A DNA stretch of 64,000 bases, from positions 3,616,001 to 3,680,000 of the forward strand of contig JABFRN010000001.1 in the NCBI GenBank assembly GCA_013141175.1, read 5' to 3'. How positions within the stretch are numbered: position 1 is the first letter of the stretch; the number at the start of each line of letters is the position of its first letter. Shown here in pieces: positions 35,716 to 47,109 of the stretch. Source of the DNA: Lysobacter sp. (GTDB lineage: Bacteria; Pseudomonadota; Gammaproteobacteria; Xanthomonadales; Xanthomonadaceae). The notes under the pieces were generated by a model. That model made no database searches. It was not told where the DNA came from and worked only from the letters and a program-made list of their open reading frames with translations. The position numbers and the translations under genes were made by a program.

Positions 35716-36342
35716 GCGCAGCGCCGAGGTTCGCCGTCGCTGTTGCCATTTCCAGAGTCGCCAGCCGAGCAATGCGGCGAGAATGCCGGCGTACAGCGCC
35801 GGTTCGCGCACGTCGGATTTCACCAGCCACCAGAAATGCAGCACGGCGAACACGCCGATGGCATACACCAGCTTGTGCAGCCGGCCCCAGCGACGGCCGA
35901 GTCGGCGCATCCAGCCCTGGGTCGAGGTGATCGCCAGCGGCAGCAACAGCAGCCAGGCGGCGAAGCCGATGGTGATGTAGGGACGTTTCACGATCTCCTC
36001 GAAGATCTGCAGCCAGTAGCCGCGCAGATCGAGCCCCAGATAGGCAGCGAAATGCAGGGTGGCATAGGCGAATGCGTACAGCCCGAGCATCCGCCGGAAA
36101 CGGATGAGCACGGCCTGTCCGCTCAGCTGGCGCAGCGGCGTGATCGCGAGCCCGATCATCAGGAACCGCAGCGCCCACAGGCCCAGGCGATGCTCCACCT
36201 CGGCCACCGGGTCGGCGCCCAGGGCGTCGCTGCCGGTGTTGAAGACGTCCCAGAACTGCCAGGCGAGGGTCGCCAGCGGCGTCAGGCAGAGCAGGTGCAC
36301 GAAGGTTTTGGCGGCGATGATGCCTCGGGAGGTCGATGCCAT
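35692..36342 (-). CDS. msrQ: heme-binding membrane subunit MsrQ
   Basis: The 216-residue protein has five to six membrane helices and the ferric-reductase-like pattern of MsrQ, for example LGLYAFAYATLHFAAYL with its His and RLHKLVYAIGVFAVLHFWW with two more. MsrQ passes electrons from the inner membrane to MsrP for repair of oxidised methionine in the periplasm. The ATG overlaps the msrP stop by one base (TGATG), so the two are co-translated. The C-terminus overlaps the convergent FHA gene by 24 bases. Confidence 0.93.
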   Translation of the reverse strand: MASTSRGIIAAKTFVHLLCLTPLATLAWQFWDVFNTGSDALGADPVAEVEHRLGLWALRFLMIGLAITPLRQLSGQAVLIRFRRMLGLYAFAYATLHFAAYLGLDLRGYWLQIFEEIVKRPYITIGFAAWLLLLPLAITSTQGWMRRLGRRWGRLHKLVYAIGVFAVLHFWWLVKSDVREPALYAGILAALLGWRLWKWQQRRRTSALRSVAAQQQ

Positions 36343-37322
36343 CAGAACCACTTTTTCAGATCGAGGCCTTTGTACATCCCCGCGACTTGTTCGGCGTAGC
36401 CGTTGAAGATCCGGGTCGGGATGCGTTCGGCGAACAGCTTGCTGGCGGTGCCGCTGATCCGCCGCTCCGTCTTCTGGCTCCAGCGCGGGTGGTCCACGTT
36501 CGGATTGACGTTGCTGAAGAATCCATATTCCGATGGCTGCAGATCGTTCCAGGCGGTCGGCGGCATCTTCTCGACGAAGCTGATCCCGACGATCGACTTG
36601 ATGCTCTTGAACCCGTACTTCCACGGAATGATCAATCGCACCGGTGCGCCGTTCTGCTGCGGCATCGGTTTGCCGTACAGACCCGTGGCGAGCAGCGTGA
36701 GCGGATGCATGGCTTCGTCGATGCGCAGGCCTTCGCGGTAGGGCCAGTCGATCGAGTCATAACGTACGCCCGGCATCTGCCGGGGGTCGGCGAGGCTGGT
36801 GAAGGCCACGTATTTCGCCTTCGAGTTCGGCTCGAAGCGCTTCAGCAGCGCTCCCAGCGGCACGCCGAGCCACGGAATCACCATCGACCAGCCTTCGACG
36901 CAGCGCAGCCGGTAGATGCGTTCTTCGGGTTTGAAGCCCTTGAGCAGGTCGGTGAGGTCCAACTTGCCAGGTTTCGCGCATTCGCCGGACACCGTGACCG
37001 TCCATGGCTTGGTTCGCAGGGTCTTGGCGGCCTGCGAAGGGTCGGTTTTGCCGGTCCCGAACTCGTAGAAATTGTTGTAACCGGTCACATCCACCAGTCG
37101 GGTCAACTCCTCGCCGGTGCGGAACCCCGACTTCAGCTGCGCCGGAGTCAGGGCGGTCTTCGGTGGCGCGGGAGGCTCGGCCTCGGCACAGCCGGACAGG
37201 CCGAGGGCCGGAGTGGCGGCGAGCAACCCGAGCAGCCGGCGGCGGTCGTGGTAAACGGCCTCGTCGGTGATCGCGGCGGCGGGGATGCGCAGTGCGTCGC
37301 GCAGGGAGGCGGGGAGGGACAT
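36342..37322 (-). CDS. msrP: periplasmic methionine sulfoxide reductase catalytic subunit MsrP
   Basis: The 326-residue protein has a twin-arginine signal ([19 protein letters not shown]) and a molybdopterin fold. The RCVEGWSM motif holds the Cys (about residue 141) that binds the molybdenum. Further conserved parts are [11 protein letters not shown]-like [20 protein letters not shown] and [12 protein letters not shown]. MsrP reduces methionine sulfoxide in periplasmic proteins, with MsrQ as electron donor. It is divergent from serC, with 161 bases between the starts, where a TATAAG may be part of a promoter. Confidence 0.95.
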   Translation of the reverse strand: MSLPASLRDALRIPAAAITDEAVYHDRRRLLGLLAATPALGLSGCAEAEPPAPPKTALTPAQLKSGFRTGEELTRLVDVTGYNNFYEFGTGKTDPSQAAKTLRTKPWTVTVSGECAKPGKLDLTDLLKGFKPEERIYRLRCVEGWSMVIPWLGVPLGALLKRFEPNSKAKYVAFTSLADPRQMPGVRYDSIDWPYREGLRIDEAMHPLTLLATGLYGKPMPQQNGAPVRLIIPWKYGFKSIKSIVGISFVEKMPPTAWNDLQPSEYGFFSNVNPNVDHPRWSQKTERRISGTASKLFAERIPTRIFNGYAEQVAGMYKGLDLKKWF

Positions 37323-37483
37323 GGCGGAGATCCGTGTAACTAAGGGGTCGACTATAAGACGAAGGTAGTAGGCATTCGGTTGCGCGGCATACGCAAATTT
37401 CCTTCCGTGATCGCGTCCGCCTCCCCAAACGATGCTGCGCTGCGGCATACTCGACGGCCAACCCACGTCCATGGAACAGAACG

Positions 37484-38584
37484 ATGTCGCGCGCCTACAA
37501 TTTCAGTGCCGGTCCCGCCACCCTGCCCGAGAGCGTCCTCCGCCAGGCCCAGGATGAGATGCTGGAGTGGCGCGACTCGGGCGCGTCCATCGTCGAACAC
37601 AGTCATCGCGGCCCCGAGTTCATCCAGGTCGCCGCCGAAGCAGAAGCCGATCTGCGCACGCTGATGTCGATTCCCGACGACTACGCGGTGCTGTTCCTCG
37701 GCGGCGGCGCCACCACCCAACAGGCCTTGATTCCGCTGAATTTGGCGGCGCCGGGCCAGACCGTCGATTACGTGATCAGCGGCCACTGGGGCAAGACGGC
37801 GATCAAGCAGGCCAAACCCTATGTCGATCTGCGCGTGGCCGCCACCAGCGAAGCCGGCGGCTTCCGCGACATTCCGGCGCGCGACACCTGGCAGCTCTCG
37901 GCCGATGCCGCCTACGTGCACATCACCGCCAACGAAACCATCCATGGCGTGGAATTCAGGTCTTTGAATGGGATGGACACCCCGGACGTCGGCGACGTGC
38001 CTTTGATCGCCGACTTCAGCTCCAGCATCGCTTCGGAGCCGGTCGACATCTCGAAGTACGGCGTGATCTACGCCGGAGCCCAGAAAAATCTCGGCCCGGT
38101 CGGCATCACCGTCGTGATCGTGCGCCGCGATCTGCTCGAACGCGCCGGCCAGCCGCGTGCCGACATCTTCAACTACGCCTCGCACCTCAAGGGCGAGTCG
38201 ATGCTCAATACGCCGCCGACCTGGAACTGGTACATGCTCGGCCTCAACGTGAAGTGGATGCTGGCCGAAGGCGGCGTCGCCGAATTCGCCCGCCGCAGCA
38301 CCGAGAAATCCGCGCTGCTGTATTCGGCGATCGACGCGTCCGGCGGCTATTACCGCAACGAAGTCGCCGCCGCCGTGCGTTCGCGCATGAACGTGCCGTT
38401 CTTCCTCCACGACGAAGCGCTGGACAAGCCGTTCCTGTCCGAAGCCAAGGCCGCCGGCCTGATGGCGCTGAAGGGCCATCGCGCCCTCGGCGGCATGCGC
38501 GCCTCGATCTACAACGCGATGCCGGTGGCGGGCGCGAAGGCGCTGGCCGATTTCATGAAAGACTTCCAGCAGCGTCATGGCTGA
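37484..38584 (+). CDS. serC: phosphoserine aminotransferase
   Basis: The 366-residue protein is SerC, a PLP enzyme that makes 3-phosphoserine in serine synthesis and also acts in the pyridoxal phosphate pathway. It begins [15 protein letters not shown], a family marker, and has the PLP lysine in [11 protein letters not shown] (K201). The end overlaps pheA by 8 bases. It opens the block serC-pheA-hisC-aroA, an order known from xanthomonads and many gammaproteobacteria. Confidence 0.97.
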   Translation: MSRAYNFSAGPATLPESVLRQAQDEMLEWRDSGASIVEHSHRGPEFIQVAAEAEADLRTLMSIPDDYAVLFLGGGATTQQALIPLNLAAPGQTVDYVISGHWGKTAIKQAKPYVDLRVAATSEAGGFRDIPARDTWQLSADAAYVHITANETIHGVEFRSLNGMDTPDVGDVPLIADFSSSIASEPVDISKYGVIYAGAQKNLGPVGITVVIVRRDLLERAGQPRADIFNYASHLKGESMLNTPPTWNWYMLGLNVKWMLAEGGVAEFARRSTEKSALLYSAIDASGGYYRNEVAAAVRSRMNVPFFLHDEALDKPFLSEAKAAGLMALKGHRALGGMRASIYNAMPVAGAKALADFMKDFQQRHG

Positions 38585-39776
38585 TAAGCCCAAAAGCACC
38601 GGTGCCTCCAAGCCGGCGAAGCGCGCGGCGAAGAAAACCGCGACGAAAGCGGCGACCGCCCCGAAGTCGTCGGTGGAGATTCCCACCGACGCCCAGGGCA
38701 AGCCCGATCTGCTCGCGGTCCGTGCGCAGATCGACGGCATCGATCGCGAGATCCAGACCCTGATCGCCGAACGCGCGATCTGGGCGCACCAGGTCGGCAA
38801 GGCCAAAGGCAAACTCGCGGCAGCGGTCGATTACTACCGCCCCGAGCGCGAAGCGCAGGTGCTGCGTCGCGTCGTCGACCGCAACGAAGGCCCGCTGTCG
38901 GACGAAGTGCTGGTGCGCCTGTTCCGCGAAATCATGTCCGCGTGCCTGGCCCAGCAGGAGCCGCTGCGGGTCGGTTATCTCGGGCCGGAAGGCACGTTCT
39001 CGCAGCAGGCGGTGTACAAGCATTTCGGTCACTCGGCCAAGGCGTTGCCGCTGGTCACGGTGGAAGAAGTGTTCGATGAAGTCGCCGCCGGCAACGCCGA
39101 TTTCGGCGTCGTTCCGGTCGAGAACTCCGGCACCGGCACCATCCAGTCCACGCTCGATCTGTTCCTGACCTCGCCGCTGATGATCTGCGGCGAAGTCGAG
39201 CTGCGCGTACACCAGTACCTGCTGTCGCGCACCGGGCACATCGAAGACATCGAACGCATCTATTCGCACACGCTGTCGCTGGCGCAGTGCAAGGGTTGGC
39301 TGCGTCAGAATCTGCCGAAGGTCGAAAAGCACGCGGTCGCCAGCAACGCCGAAGCCGCGCGTCGTGCGCGCAATGCCGACGATGCGGCGGCAATCGCCGG
39401 CGAGAACGCCGCGCATGTCTACGGCCTGAAAGTGGTGGCCGGCCCGATCGAGGACCGCAGCGACAACACCACGCGCTTCCTGGTGATCGGCCGCGCCTCG
39501 TTCCCGTCGTCGGGCAACGATCGCACTTCGCTGCTGGTCTTCATCCGCGACCAGCCCGGCGCGCTGTACAAGATCCTCGAACCGCTGGCGCGGCGCTCGA
39601 TCAGCATGAACCGGATCGAATCGCGTCCCGCGCACGGCGCCTTGTGGCAGTACGCCTTCTTCATCGATGTCGCCGGCCATGCCGAGGAATCGCCGCTGAA
39701 GGACGCGCTGGCCGAGATCGACCGGTATGCGGGCGACGTGCGGGTGCTGGGGTCGTATCCGGTGGCGGTGCCATAG
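38577..39776 (+). CDS. pheA: bifunctional chorismate mutase/prephenate dehydratase
   Basis: The 399-residue protein makes phenylpyruvate from chorismate. The mutase domain is at about 40-130 (with [15 protein letters not shown]), the dehydratase at about 132-312 with [11 protein letters not shown] and the catalytic NTTRF (Thr 299), and an ACT domain at the end, with [17 protein letters not shown] and the ESRP signature for phenylalanine control. A 35-residue Lys/Ala-rich N-terminal tail is extra compared with Escherichia coli. It overlaps serC by 8 bases. Confidence 0.97.
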   Translation: MADKPKSTGASKPAKRAAKKTATKAATAPKSSVEIPTDAQGKPDLLAVRAQIDGIDREIQTLIAERAIWAHQVGKAKGKLAAAVDYYRPEREAQVLRRVVDRNEGPLSDEVLVRLFREIMSACLAQQEPLRVGYLGPEGTFSQQAVYKHFGHSAKALPLVTVEEVFDEVAAGNADFGVVPVENSGTGTIQSTLDLFLTSPLMICGEVELRVHQYLLSRTGHIEDIERIYSHTLSLAQCKGWLRQNLPKVEKHAVASNAEAARRARNADDAAAIAGENAAHVYGLKVVAGPIEDRSDNTTRFLVIGRASFPSSGNDRTSLLVFIRDQPGALYKILEPLARRSISMNRIESRPAHGALWQYAFFIDVAGHAEESPLKDALAEIDRYAGDVRVLGSYPVAVP

Positions 39777-39783
39777 GACTTGC

Positions 39784-40938
39784 ATGACGGACGAAGCATT
39801 TTTTTCGGCGCTCGCACAGCCCGGTATCCAGAAGCTGCGCGCCTACGATCCCGGCCACGATCTGGTCGCATTCCGGCGCCGCTTCGAAGGGCGACATCTG
39901 ATCGAACTGGGCTCGAACGAGAATCCGTACGGCCCCAGTGCGCGTGCGAAGGAAGCGATCCTCGCGACGATCCACGACAGTTTCCGTTATTCCGATCCGC
40001 TCGGCGGCGATCTCAAGCGCGCGCTCGCGGCGAAGCACGGTGTCGATGTCTCCTCGATCCTGCTCGGCAACGGTTCGCACGAATTGCTGATGCAGTTCGC
40101 GCAGGTGTTCGCCGGCCCCGGTGTCGATGTGGTCGCGTCGCGGTTCGGTTTCGCGGTGTATGCCATCGCTGCGCAGTGCGCCGGCGCCACGCTGCGGGTC
40201 GCGCCCTGTAATGCCGACGATCACGCGATGCCGCGCGGCCACGATCTCGATGCGATCGCAACTGCAGTCACGCCCGCGACGCGTCTTGTGTATCTCGCCA
40301 ATCCGAACAATCCCACCGGCACCTGGTACGGCGCCGACGCTTTCGCCGCGTTCATGGCGAAGGTGCCGGCGGATGTCGTGGTCGTGGTCGACGAGGCCTA
40401 CGCCGAATTCGTCGATGCGCCGGAATGCGCGTCGGCGCTGACGCTGCAGTCGGCGTATCCGAATCTCGTGGTCACCCGCACCTTCAGCAAGGCCTACGCG
40501 CTGGCGGGGCTGCGCGTCGGATTCGCCATTGCGCATCCCGGCCTGATCGCGGTGATGGAGCGCGTGCGCGAAAGTTTCAACGTCAACAGTGCCGGTCTGG
40601 CTGCGGCCGAAGCCGCGCTCGGCGACGTCGAACACCTCGATTGGGTGGTCGCGCGCAATGCCGAGCAGCGAGGAATACTCGCTGCGGCACTTCGCGCGCG
40701 CGGCCTGACCGTATTTCCGTCGCAGACGAATTTCCTGCTCACGCAATTCGCCGGCTTCGATAAAGGTGACTCCGGCGACAACGCGCGCGTCGCGAAGATC
40801 GAAGCCGCCTTGTGCGAAATCGGCGTCGTGCTGCGGCCGATGGTCGGTTACGGTCTCGGTCATTGTCTGCGCATCACGGTCGGCAATGCCGACGAAAACC
40901 GCCGGCTGCTGGCCGCGCTCGACGAGGTGCTGGCATGA
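39784..40938 (+). CDS. hisC: histidinol-phosphate/aromatic aminotransferase
   Basis: The 384-residue PLP enzyme is HisC-like. Motifs are IELGSNENPYGPS, LANPNNPTGT and the PLP lysine in TFSKAYALAG (K236). In this position, between pheA and aroA, it probably serves aromatic amino acids as well as histidine synthesis. It follows pheA by 7 bases and overlaps aroA by 4 bases. The start at 39784 fits the family; longer in-frame forms run into pheA. Confidence 0.93.
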   Translation: MTDEAFFSALAQPGIQKLRAYDPGHDLVAFRRRFEGRHLIELGSNENPYGPSARAKEAILATIHDSFRYSDPLGGDLKRALAAKHGVDVSSILLGNGSHELLMQFAQVFAGPGVDVVASRFGFAVYAIAAQCAGATLRVAPCNADDHAMPRGHDLDAIATAVTPATRLVYLANPNNPTGTWYGADAFAAFMAKVPADVVVVVDEAYAEFVDAPECASALTLQSAYPNLVVTRTFSKAYALAGLRVGFAIAHPGLIAVMERVRESFNVNSAGLAAAEAALGDVEHLDWVVARNAEQRGILAAALRARGLTVFPSQTNFLLTQFAGFDKGDSGDNARVAKIEAALCEIGVVLRPMVGYGLGHCLRITVGNADENRRLLAALDEVLA

Positions 40939-42290
40939 GCGGCGCGAACAGACTCGATTGGATCGTCGGTGCGGGCAAGCCGCTCGCCGGCCGTATCCGC
41001 GTGCCCGGCGACAAATCGGTGTCGCACCGCGCGGTCATGCTGGCCGCGTTGGCCGAAGGCGTGTCGCGCATCGACGGTTTCCTCGAAGGCGAAGATACCC
41101 GCGCGACTGCGGCGGTGTTCCAGAAGCTTGGAGTGAAGATCGAAGCGCCGTCGCCGCAGTCGCGGATCGTGCATGGCGTGGGTCTGCGCGGCCTGCGCGC
41201 CAGCGCCGAGGCGCTGGACTGCGGCAACGCCGGCACCGGCATGCGCCTGTTGACCGGCGTGCTGGCGGGGCAGGCGTTCGGCAGCGTGCTGGTCGGCGAT
41301 GCTTCGCTGTCGAAGCGGCCGATGCGGCGGGTGATCGATCCGCTGGCGATGATGGGTGCGATCATCGACAGCGAAGCCGGCGGTCTGCCGCCGCTGCGTA
41401 TCCGTGGTGGATCCGCGCTGCAGGGCATCGACTACACCTTGCCGGTCGCCAGCGCGCAGGTGAAATCCGCCGTGCTGCTCGCGGGCTTGTATGCCGATGG
41501 CGACACCACGGTGCGCGAACCGCATCCGACCCGCGATTACACCGAGCGGATGCTGTCCGCATTCGGTTGGCCGATCGAGTTCTCGCCGGGTCTTGCGCGC
41601 GTGCGCAGCGGTGCGGACGGACAGCATGCGCTGCGCGCGACCGACGTATCGGTACCGGCGGATTTCTCGTCGGCGGCGTTTTTCCTGGTGGCGGCCAGCG
41701 TCATTCCGGGTTCCGACCTCACGCTCGAAGCGGTCGGCATGAATCCGCGCCGCACCGGCCTGCTGCAGGCGCTGCGGAGGATGGGCGCCGATATCGTCGA
41801 AACCAATGCACGCAATCAGGGCGGCGAAGCGGTGGCCGATCTGCATGTGCGCGCGACGCAACTGCGCGGTATCGATGTGCCGGAAGAGATCGTGCCCGAC
41901 ATGATCGATGAATTCCCGGCGCTGTTCGTGGCCGCCGCCTGCGCCACCGGCAGCACCCGCGTCAGCGGTGCCGCCGAGCTGCGGGTGAAGGAATCCGACC
42001 GCCTCGCCACGATGTCCTCGGCGCTGCGCGCGCTGGGCATCCGCGTCGACGAGTTCGACGATGGCGCGACGATCCACGGCGGCCGGTTCGCCGTCGATCC
42101 CGCCAAGCCGGTCGTGATCGACAGCCACGGCGACCACCGCATCGCGATGGCGTCGGCGATCGCCGGGCAGTGCTGCGACGGCGAGTTCACGATCGGCGAC
42201 ATCGCGAATGTCGCCACCTCGTTTCCGGGGTTCGATGAACTGGCGAAGCACGTCGGGTTCGCGATGCGGAACGTGGCGATATCGGTGTGA
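40935..42290 (+). CDS. aroA: 3-phosphoshikimate 1-carboxyvinyltransferase (EPSP synthase)
   Basis: The 451-residue protein is AroA, the sixth step of the shikimate pathway. Motifs are RVPGDKSVSHRAVML near the start, the LDCGNAGTGMRLLTG phosphate-binding region, and ELRVKESDR with DSHGDHRIAMA near the end. The start overlaps the hisC stop as ATGA. The pattern GNAGTG suggests a class I enzyme. It ends the amino-acid block. Confidence 0.97.
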   Translation: MSGANRLDWIVGAGKPLAGRIRVPGDKSVSHRAVMLAALAEGVSRIDGFLEGEDTRATAAVFQKLGVKIEAPSPQSRIVHGVGLRGLRASAEALDCGNAGTGMRLLTGVLAGQAFGSVLVGDASLSKRPMRRVIDPLAMMGAIIDSEAGGLPPLRIRGGSALQGIDYTLPVASAQVKSAVLLAGLYADGDTTVREPHPTRDYTERMLSAFGWPIEFSPGLARVRSGADGQHALRATDVSVPADFSSAAFFLVAASVIPGSDLTLEAVGMNPRRTGLLQALRRMGADIVETNARNQGGEAVADLHVRATQLRGIDVPEEIVPDMIDEFPALFVAAACATGSTRVSGAAELRVKESDRLATMSSALRALGIRVDEFDDGATIHGGRFAVDPAKPVVIDSHGDHRIAMASAIAGQCCDGEFTIGDIANVATSFPGFDELAKHVGFAMRNVAISV

Positions 42291-42343
42291 TACGTTGATC
42301 CGCCGTCGAATCCAATGACGTTCATTGCCGGAGAAACATCGGG

Positions 42344-42736
42344 ATGTCCGCATCGCGCCTTGTGCAAGGAGTCTTGGCGCTGCTGTTGTCCGCCGCCGGG
42401 ATGGCGTCGGGCATGAGCGGCGATGAGCGCGTGATCACGGCGTATCCGCATGTCGCGGCTCCGGAACGCGCCGCGACGATCCGCGCCGGCTACGTGCGTA
42501 TCAAGCCGGGCATGTCGTCTGCGGAGGTGCGCAACCTTATGGGTGAGCCCGATGAGATTCGCCCGCTGTATGCGCCGATGGCGAAAAAACCGGATGCGAT
42601 CGGGCAGACCTGCTGGTACGTCCTTCAGCGGTTGGCCGAACACGGCAGCCAGAACGAACGACAGGAGTCCGCCGTCCGCGTGAGCTTCGACCTCCAGGGT
42701 GTCGTCACCGCTGTCGATGCCTGGGGACTCGAATAA
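42344..42736 (+). CDS. secreted BamE/OmlA-like small protein
   Basis: The 130-residue protein has a signal peptide (LVQGVLALLLSAAGMASG) and a mature domain with GYVRIKPGMSSAEVRNLMGE, close to the SmpA/OmlA (BamE) pattern of small alpha-beta envelope proteins. There is no lipobox cysteine. It lies 53 bases after aroA and points towards the convergent TonB-like gene, with 12 bases between the stops. The role in the envelope is inferred from the fold. Confidence 0.72.
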   Translation: MSASRLVQGVLALLLSAAGMASGMSGDERVITAYPHVAAPERAATIRAGYVRIKPGMSSAEVRNLMGEPDEIRPLYAPMAKKPDAIGQTCWYVLQRLAEHGSQNERQESAVRVSFDLQGVVTAVDAWGLE

Positions 42737-42748
42737 CGCGTCGCCCGT

Positions 42749-43435
42749 TCAGCGCCCTTCGAGCGTGAACGCGATCGGCACTTCCACCGCTGCGGCCACC
42801 GCGCGACCATTCTGCTGCGCCGGGCGGAAGCGCCAGCGTTTCGCGGCCTGTACGGCGGCACGATCCAGCGAGCGCGAACCGCTGCGGCTGACCACGGTGA
42901 CGGCGGTCGGCTCGCCGTCGGCACCCACTTCGATCCGCACCACGACCTTGCCGGTTTCGCCGTTGCGCAGCGCGTCGGCGGGATATTTCATCGCCGGTTT
43001 GGAAATCGGGACCGGCACGCTGCCGGGGGCCAGATTCGGCGCAGGGCGGTCGGTCTGCGAAGCCGTCTCCGTGCCCGCTTGTGCGGCAGGCGTTTCGACC
43101 GGGCGGGGAACCGCGACCGGCGGAGGCGGTGGGGGCGGGTTGCGCATGGCTTCCTCGGCCGCTTCGGACATGCCGCTGGCGCTGCGTTCGCCGCCGGCCA
43201 TCGGTGCGGGCAGGGGCTCGAACACTTGCCCGTCCGCATCCCCGGTCTTGCCTTCGGGGCGATAGAAATCGCCGTCGTTGCGCATGTCCAGCCACAGCAG
43301 CAGGAACAGCAGGAAGCCGGCGCCGAATCCACCGGCCACCACGTACCACGCCCGGCGGGACAGACCGAAGCGCGGCTTCGACGGCGCGTCACGCGATGGC
43401 GATCCCTGCGGAGGCTTGGACTGGACAGTCGACAT
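42749..43435 (-). CDS. TonB-like energy transducer
   Basis: The 228-residue protein has one N-terminal membrane helix (AWYVVAGGFGAGFLLFLLLW), a Pro-rich middle that includes PPPPPPPVAVPRP, and a C-terminal TonB domain with YPADALRNGETGKVVVRIEV and a final AAKRWRFRPA. TonB links the inner-membrane proton force to outer-membrane receptors. No exbB/exbD is nearby. The ATG at 43435 was chosen; a longer in-frame Met at 43501 lacks a clear site. Confidence 0.88.
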   Translation of the reverse strand: MSTVQSKPPQGSPSRDAPSKPRFGLSRRAWYVVAGGFGAGFLLFLLLWLDMRNDGDFYRPEGKTGDADGQVFEPLPAPMAGGERSASGMSEAAEEAMRNPPPPPPPVAVPRPVETPAAQAGTETASQTDRPAPNLAPGSVPVPISKPAMKYPADALRNGETGKVVVRIEVGADGEPTAVTVVSRSGSRSLDRAAVQAAKRWRFRPAQQNGRAVAAAVEVPIAFTLEGR

Positions 43436-43446
43436 GCGGGCGATGA

Positions 43447-45009
<1,563 letters not shown>

Positions 45010-45024
45010 GGCGATCGTCCGCTT

Positions 45025-45105
45025 CCCTGTAGGAGCGGCGCAAGCCGCGAAGAACAACGGAAAGATTGTCCGCAGCCTATCGCTGCTTGCGCCGCTCATA
45101 CAGGG
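45025..45105. repeat. large intergenic inverted repeat
   Basis: The arms CCCTGTAGGAGCGGCGCAAGC (split here: 45025-45045) and 45085-45105 can pair with one small mismatch. The GTAGGAGCGGC motif is the type of element scattered between genes in Xanthomonadaceae and Pseudomonas. It lies 15 bases after serS and may also stop its transcription. Confidence 0.75.
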
Positions 45106-45118
45106 AGAACCAGAGATC

Positions 45119-45148
45119 TGAAAACACGGGCCGCCTACGCGGCCCGTG
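45119..45148 (-). terminator. terminator of the reverse-strand secreted-protein gene
   Basis: A 9-bp stem (ACGGGCCGC and GCGGCCCGT, loop CTAC) spans 45126-45148. On the reverse strand it is followed by GTTTTC. It lies 24 bases beyond the stop of the gene at 45172-45633. Confidence 0.75.
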
Positions 45149-45171
45149 CAGTATTCGGATGGAGCATGCGC

Positions 45172-45633
45172 TCAAGGCGTCTGCACCGGCAGCGTGTCCC
45201 GACAGTGCTGCCAGACGATCTTGCAGCTGCCCAGCGCACCGGCGTTGCCGCAGCGGGCCGACAGGCTGGTGAGCGGCGGCAGCTCGGTGTAGGGGCCGGT
45301 GTCGCGCGGATCGTTCGGATTCAGGCTGCTCAGGGTTTTCTGGTACACGGTCTGTGCGCCGATCTTGCCGTAGATGGTGACGGACTGGACCGGGTTGGAA
45401 ATGCCGCAGACGCTGTCGGTGGCGGTGCACAGTTTCACCCGGATCACCGATGCGCCAGCGACCGGGCTGAGCGACAGCGATTCGGTGTCGGCATGATTGA
45501 TGGCGTTGTCGCAGGGCTGGCCTGCCGCAGCGCAGTTCGCGACGGGAGTGCAATAGGCGAGCGTGGCGGAAGCGGGTGCGCTGTGGGCGCCCAGCGCGAG
45601 CGACACCAGTACGGATGCGGTCAAACATTTCAT
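45172..45633 (-). CDS. secreted Cys-containing protein of unknown family
   Basis: The 153-residue protein has a signal peptide (LTASVLVSLALGAHSAPASA) and eight cysteines in the mature part, among them YCTPVANC and CKIVWQHC. The body looks beta-rich. I do not recognise a family. It lies 75 bases after the stop-to-start gap of the M23 peptidase gene on the same strand, so the two may be transcribed together. Export to the periplasm or outside is likely. Confidence 0.72.
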   Translation of the reverse strand: MKCLTASVLVSLALGAHSAPASATLAYCTPVANCAAAGQPCDNAINHADTESLSLSPVAGASVIRVKLCTATDSVCGISNPVQSVTIYGKIGAQTVYQKTLSSLNPNDPRDTGPYTELPPLTSLSARCGNAGALGSCKIVWQHCRDTLPVQTP

Positions 45634-45708
45634 GGGATCGATTCCTTTGCTTTCGGGGATGGGCCAGCGCGCCGCTGTCGGCAGCGCGCCGGAGTTGCGT
45701 GAAGTCGT

Positions 45709-47109
45709 TTACTTGCGCCAGATCGCTGCATAGCGCGCGTCGTCGCCTGTGGCATACCCGGTCACCGCGCGGGTGAGAAAGCCCGATCGACCGGCGCTGT
45801 TCCACTCGGACTGATACTGCTGCGCGCTGAGGCCATGACGCGCCTTGATCGCACCCGCTGGCTTCGCGCTCCAGATCGCGGAGAACCAGACCTTGCCGTC
45901 GAGGCCGTAGGCGTTGAGATAGATCAGCTTCAGGCCCTTGGCGTCGTTCTCGACCACGGCCTGTTGATACGCATCGGGGCTGAGCCGCGATTTCGCCGAC
46001 CAGTTGCCGTAGTCGGCTTTTTCGTACAGCGCGGTGTAGCGCGGTTGGCCGTTGACCGCGCTGACCGCGATGTTGCGCGGCCGGAATCCCGCCGCTGTCC
46101 AGTCGTCGAAGCGCTGCTGGTGTTCGTTCGCCGAAAGCCCGTGATAGGCGCGCGCCTGCGGGCCGTTGTCCTTGCGGAAAATCACCGCATAGCGCACGTC
46201 GTCGCCGCTCTTGTAGCTTTCGACCAGGGTCGGCCGGAATCCCTTGCCGGTGAGTTCGTCGAAGCGCTGCTGATACTGCGCCGCGCTCAGACCGTGGAAG
46301 GCCTGCCATGCGTTGTTGCCGGCAGGCCGGAAGATCGCGTTGTAGCGCACATCGCCGCCGACGCTGAAGCCGTCGATCCATTCCGGCGCATAGCCGGCGA
46401 GCGCCGCCTGTTCGACCACGCACTGGTAATCGCGTGCGGGAATGCCGTGGCGCGCGTATTCCTTGCCGCCGGGTTCGACCACGCCCGGAACCGTGCGCGC
46501 GGTGTAGGTTTTTCCAGTCTTGAAGCGGCCGTCGTCGATGCCGCAGATGCGCGGGATGCGGTTGCGCTTGCTGCCGTCGTTGTCGCTGAGGAATCCACCG
46601 GTGGCGCTGATGCCGTCGTTCGCTCTGGGCACGCCGACTTCGAAATGCAGATGCGGCCCGCTGGCGCAGCCCACTTCGCCCTCGTCGCCGAGATACGTGC
46701 CTGCATTGACGAACTGGTTTTTCTTCAGGCCCGCCTTGCCGCTGGACGAACCCTTGCGCATATGCGTGTACTTGGTCCATTCGCCGTTGGCGTGTTCGAT
46801 CCAGACGTAATTGTTCTTCTGTTCGCTGACCGGTTTGCCCTTGCAGTCGAGGCGATCGTCGAAGCCGTCGACGACATGGCGCACGAAGCCGTCGGCGGCG
46901 GCGACGATCCGGTAGGTGCCGCCGCCGCGACCGTTCATGTCGATGCGTCCGGGCGGGCTGTGGTCGATGTGATCGCCGCCGACGCGGATTTCGGTGCCGT
47001 TGGCGTAGGGAATGCGGTACAGGCCTTTCGAGGGCTCGATGGCGGATGCGTTCGCGCCGAGCAACAGCAGCGCGGCCCCGGACAGTGCGATGCGTGATGC
47101 GTTGGACAT
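45709..47109 (-). CDS. secreted M23-type peptidase with BTRD-like tandem repeats
   Basis: The 466-residue protein has a signal peptide, then an M23 (LytM-like) domain to about residue 190, with the zinc pattern GGDHIDHS, HTH-like YTHMRKG and GPHLHFEVG. After it come five repeats of about 48 residues of the bacterial tandem repeat (BTRD1) type, each with a G-x-x-x-R-Y-x-A-I/L-x-x-K core and a HGLSAxQYQQ helix. The repeats probably bind a wall or partner. It may cut peptidoglycan crosslinks or glycine-rich peptides outside the cell. Confidence 0.85.
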   Translation of the reverse strand: MSNASRIALSGAALLLLGANASAIEPSKGLYRIPYANGTEIRVGGDHIDHSPPGRIDMNGRGGGTYRIVAAADGFVRHVVDGFDDRLDCKGKPVSEQKNNYVWIEHANGEWTKYTHMRKGSSSGKAGLKKNQFVNAGTYLGDEGEVGCASGPHLHFEVGVPRANDGISATGGFLSDNDGSKRNRIPRICGIDDGRFKTGKTYTARTVPGVVEPGGKEYARHGIPARDYQCVVEQAALAGYAPEWIDGFSVGGDVRYNAIFRPAGNNAWQAFHGLSAAQYQQRFDELTGKGFRPTLVESYKSGDDVRYAVIFRKDNGPQARAYHGLSANEHQQRFDDWTAAGFRPRNIAVSAVNGQPRYTALYEKADYGNWSAKSRLSPDAYQQAVVENDAKGLKLIYLNAYGLDGKVWFSAIWSAKPAGAIKARHGLSAQQYQSEWNSAGRSGFLTRAVTGYATGDDARYAAIWRK

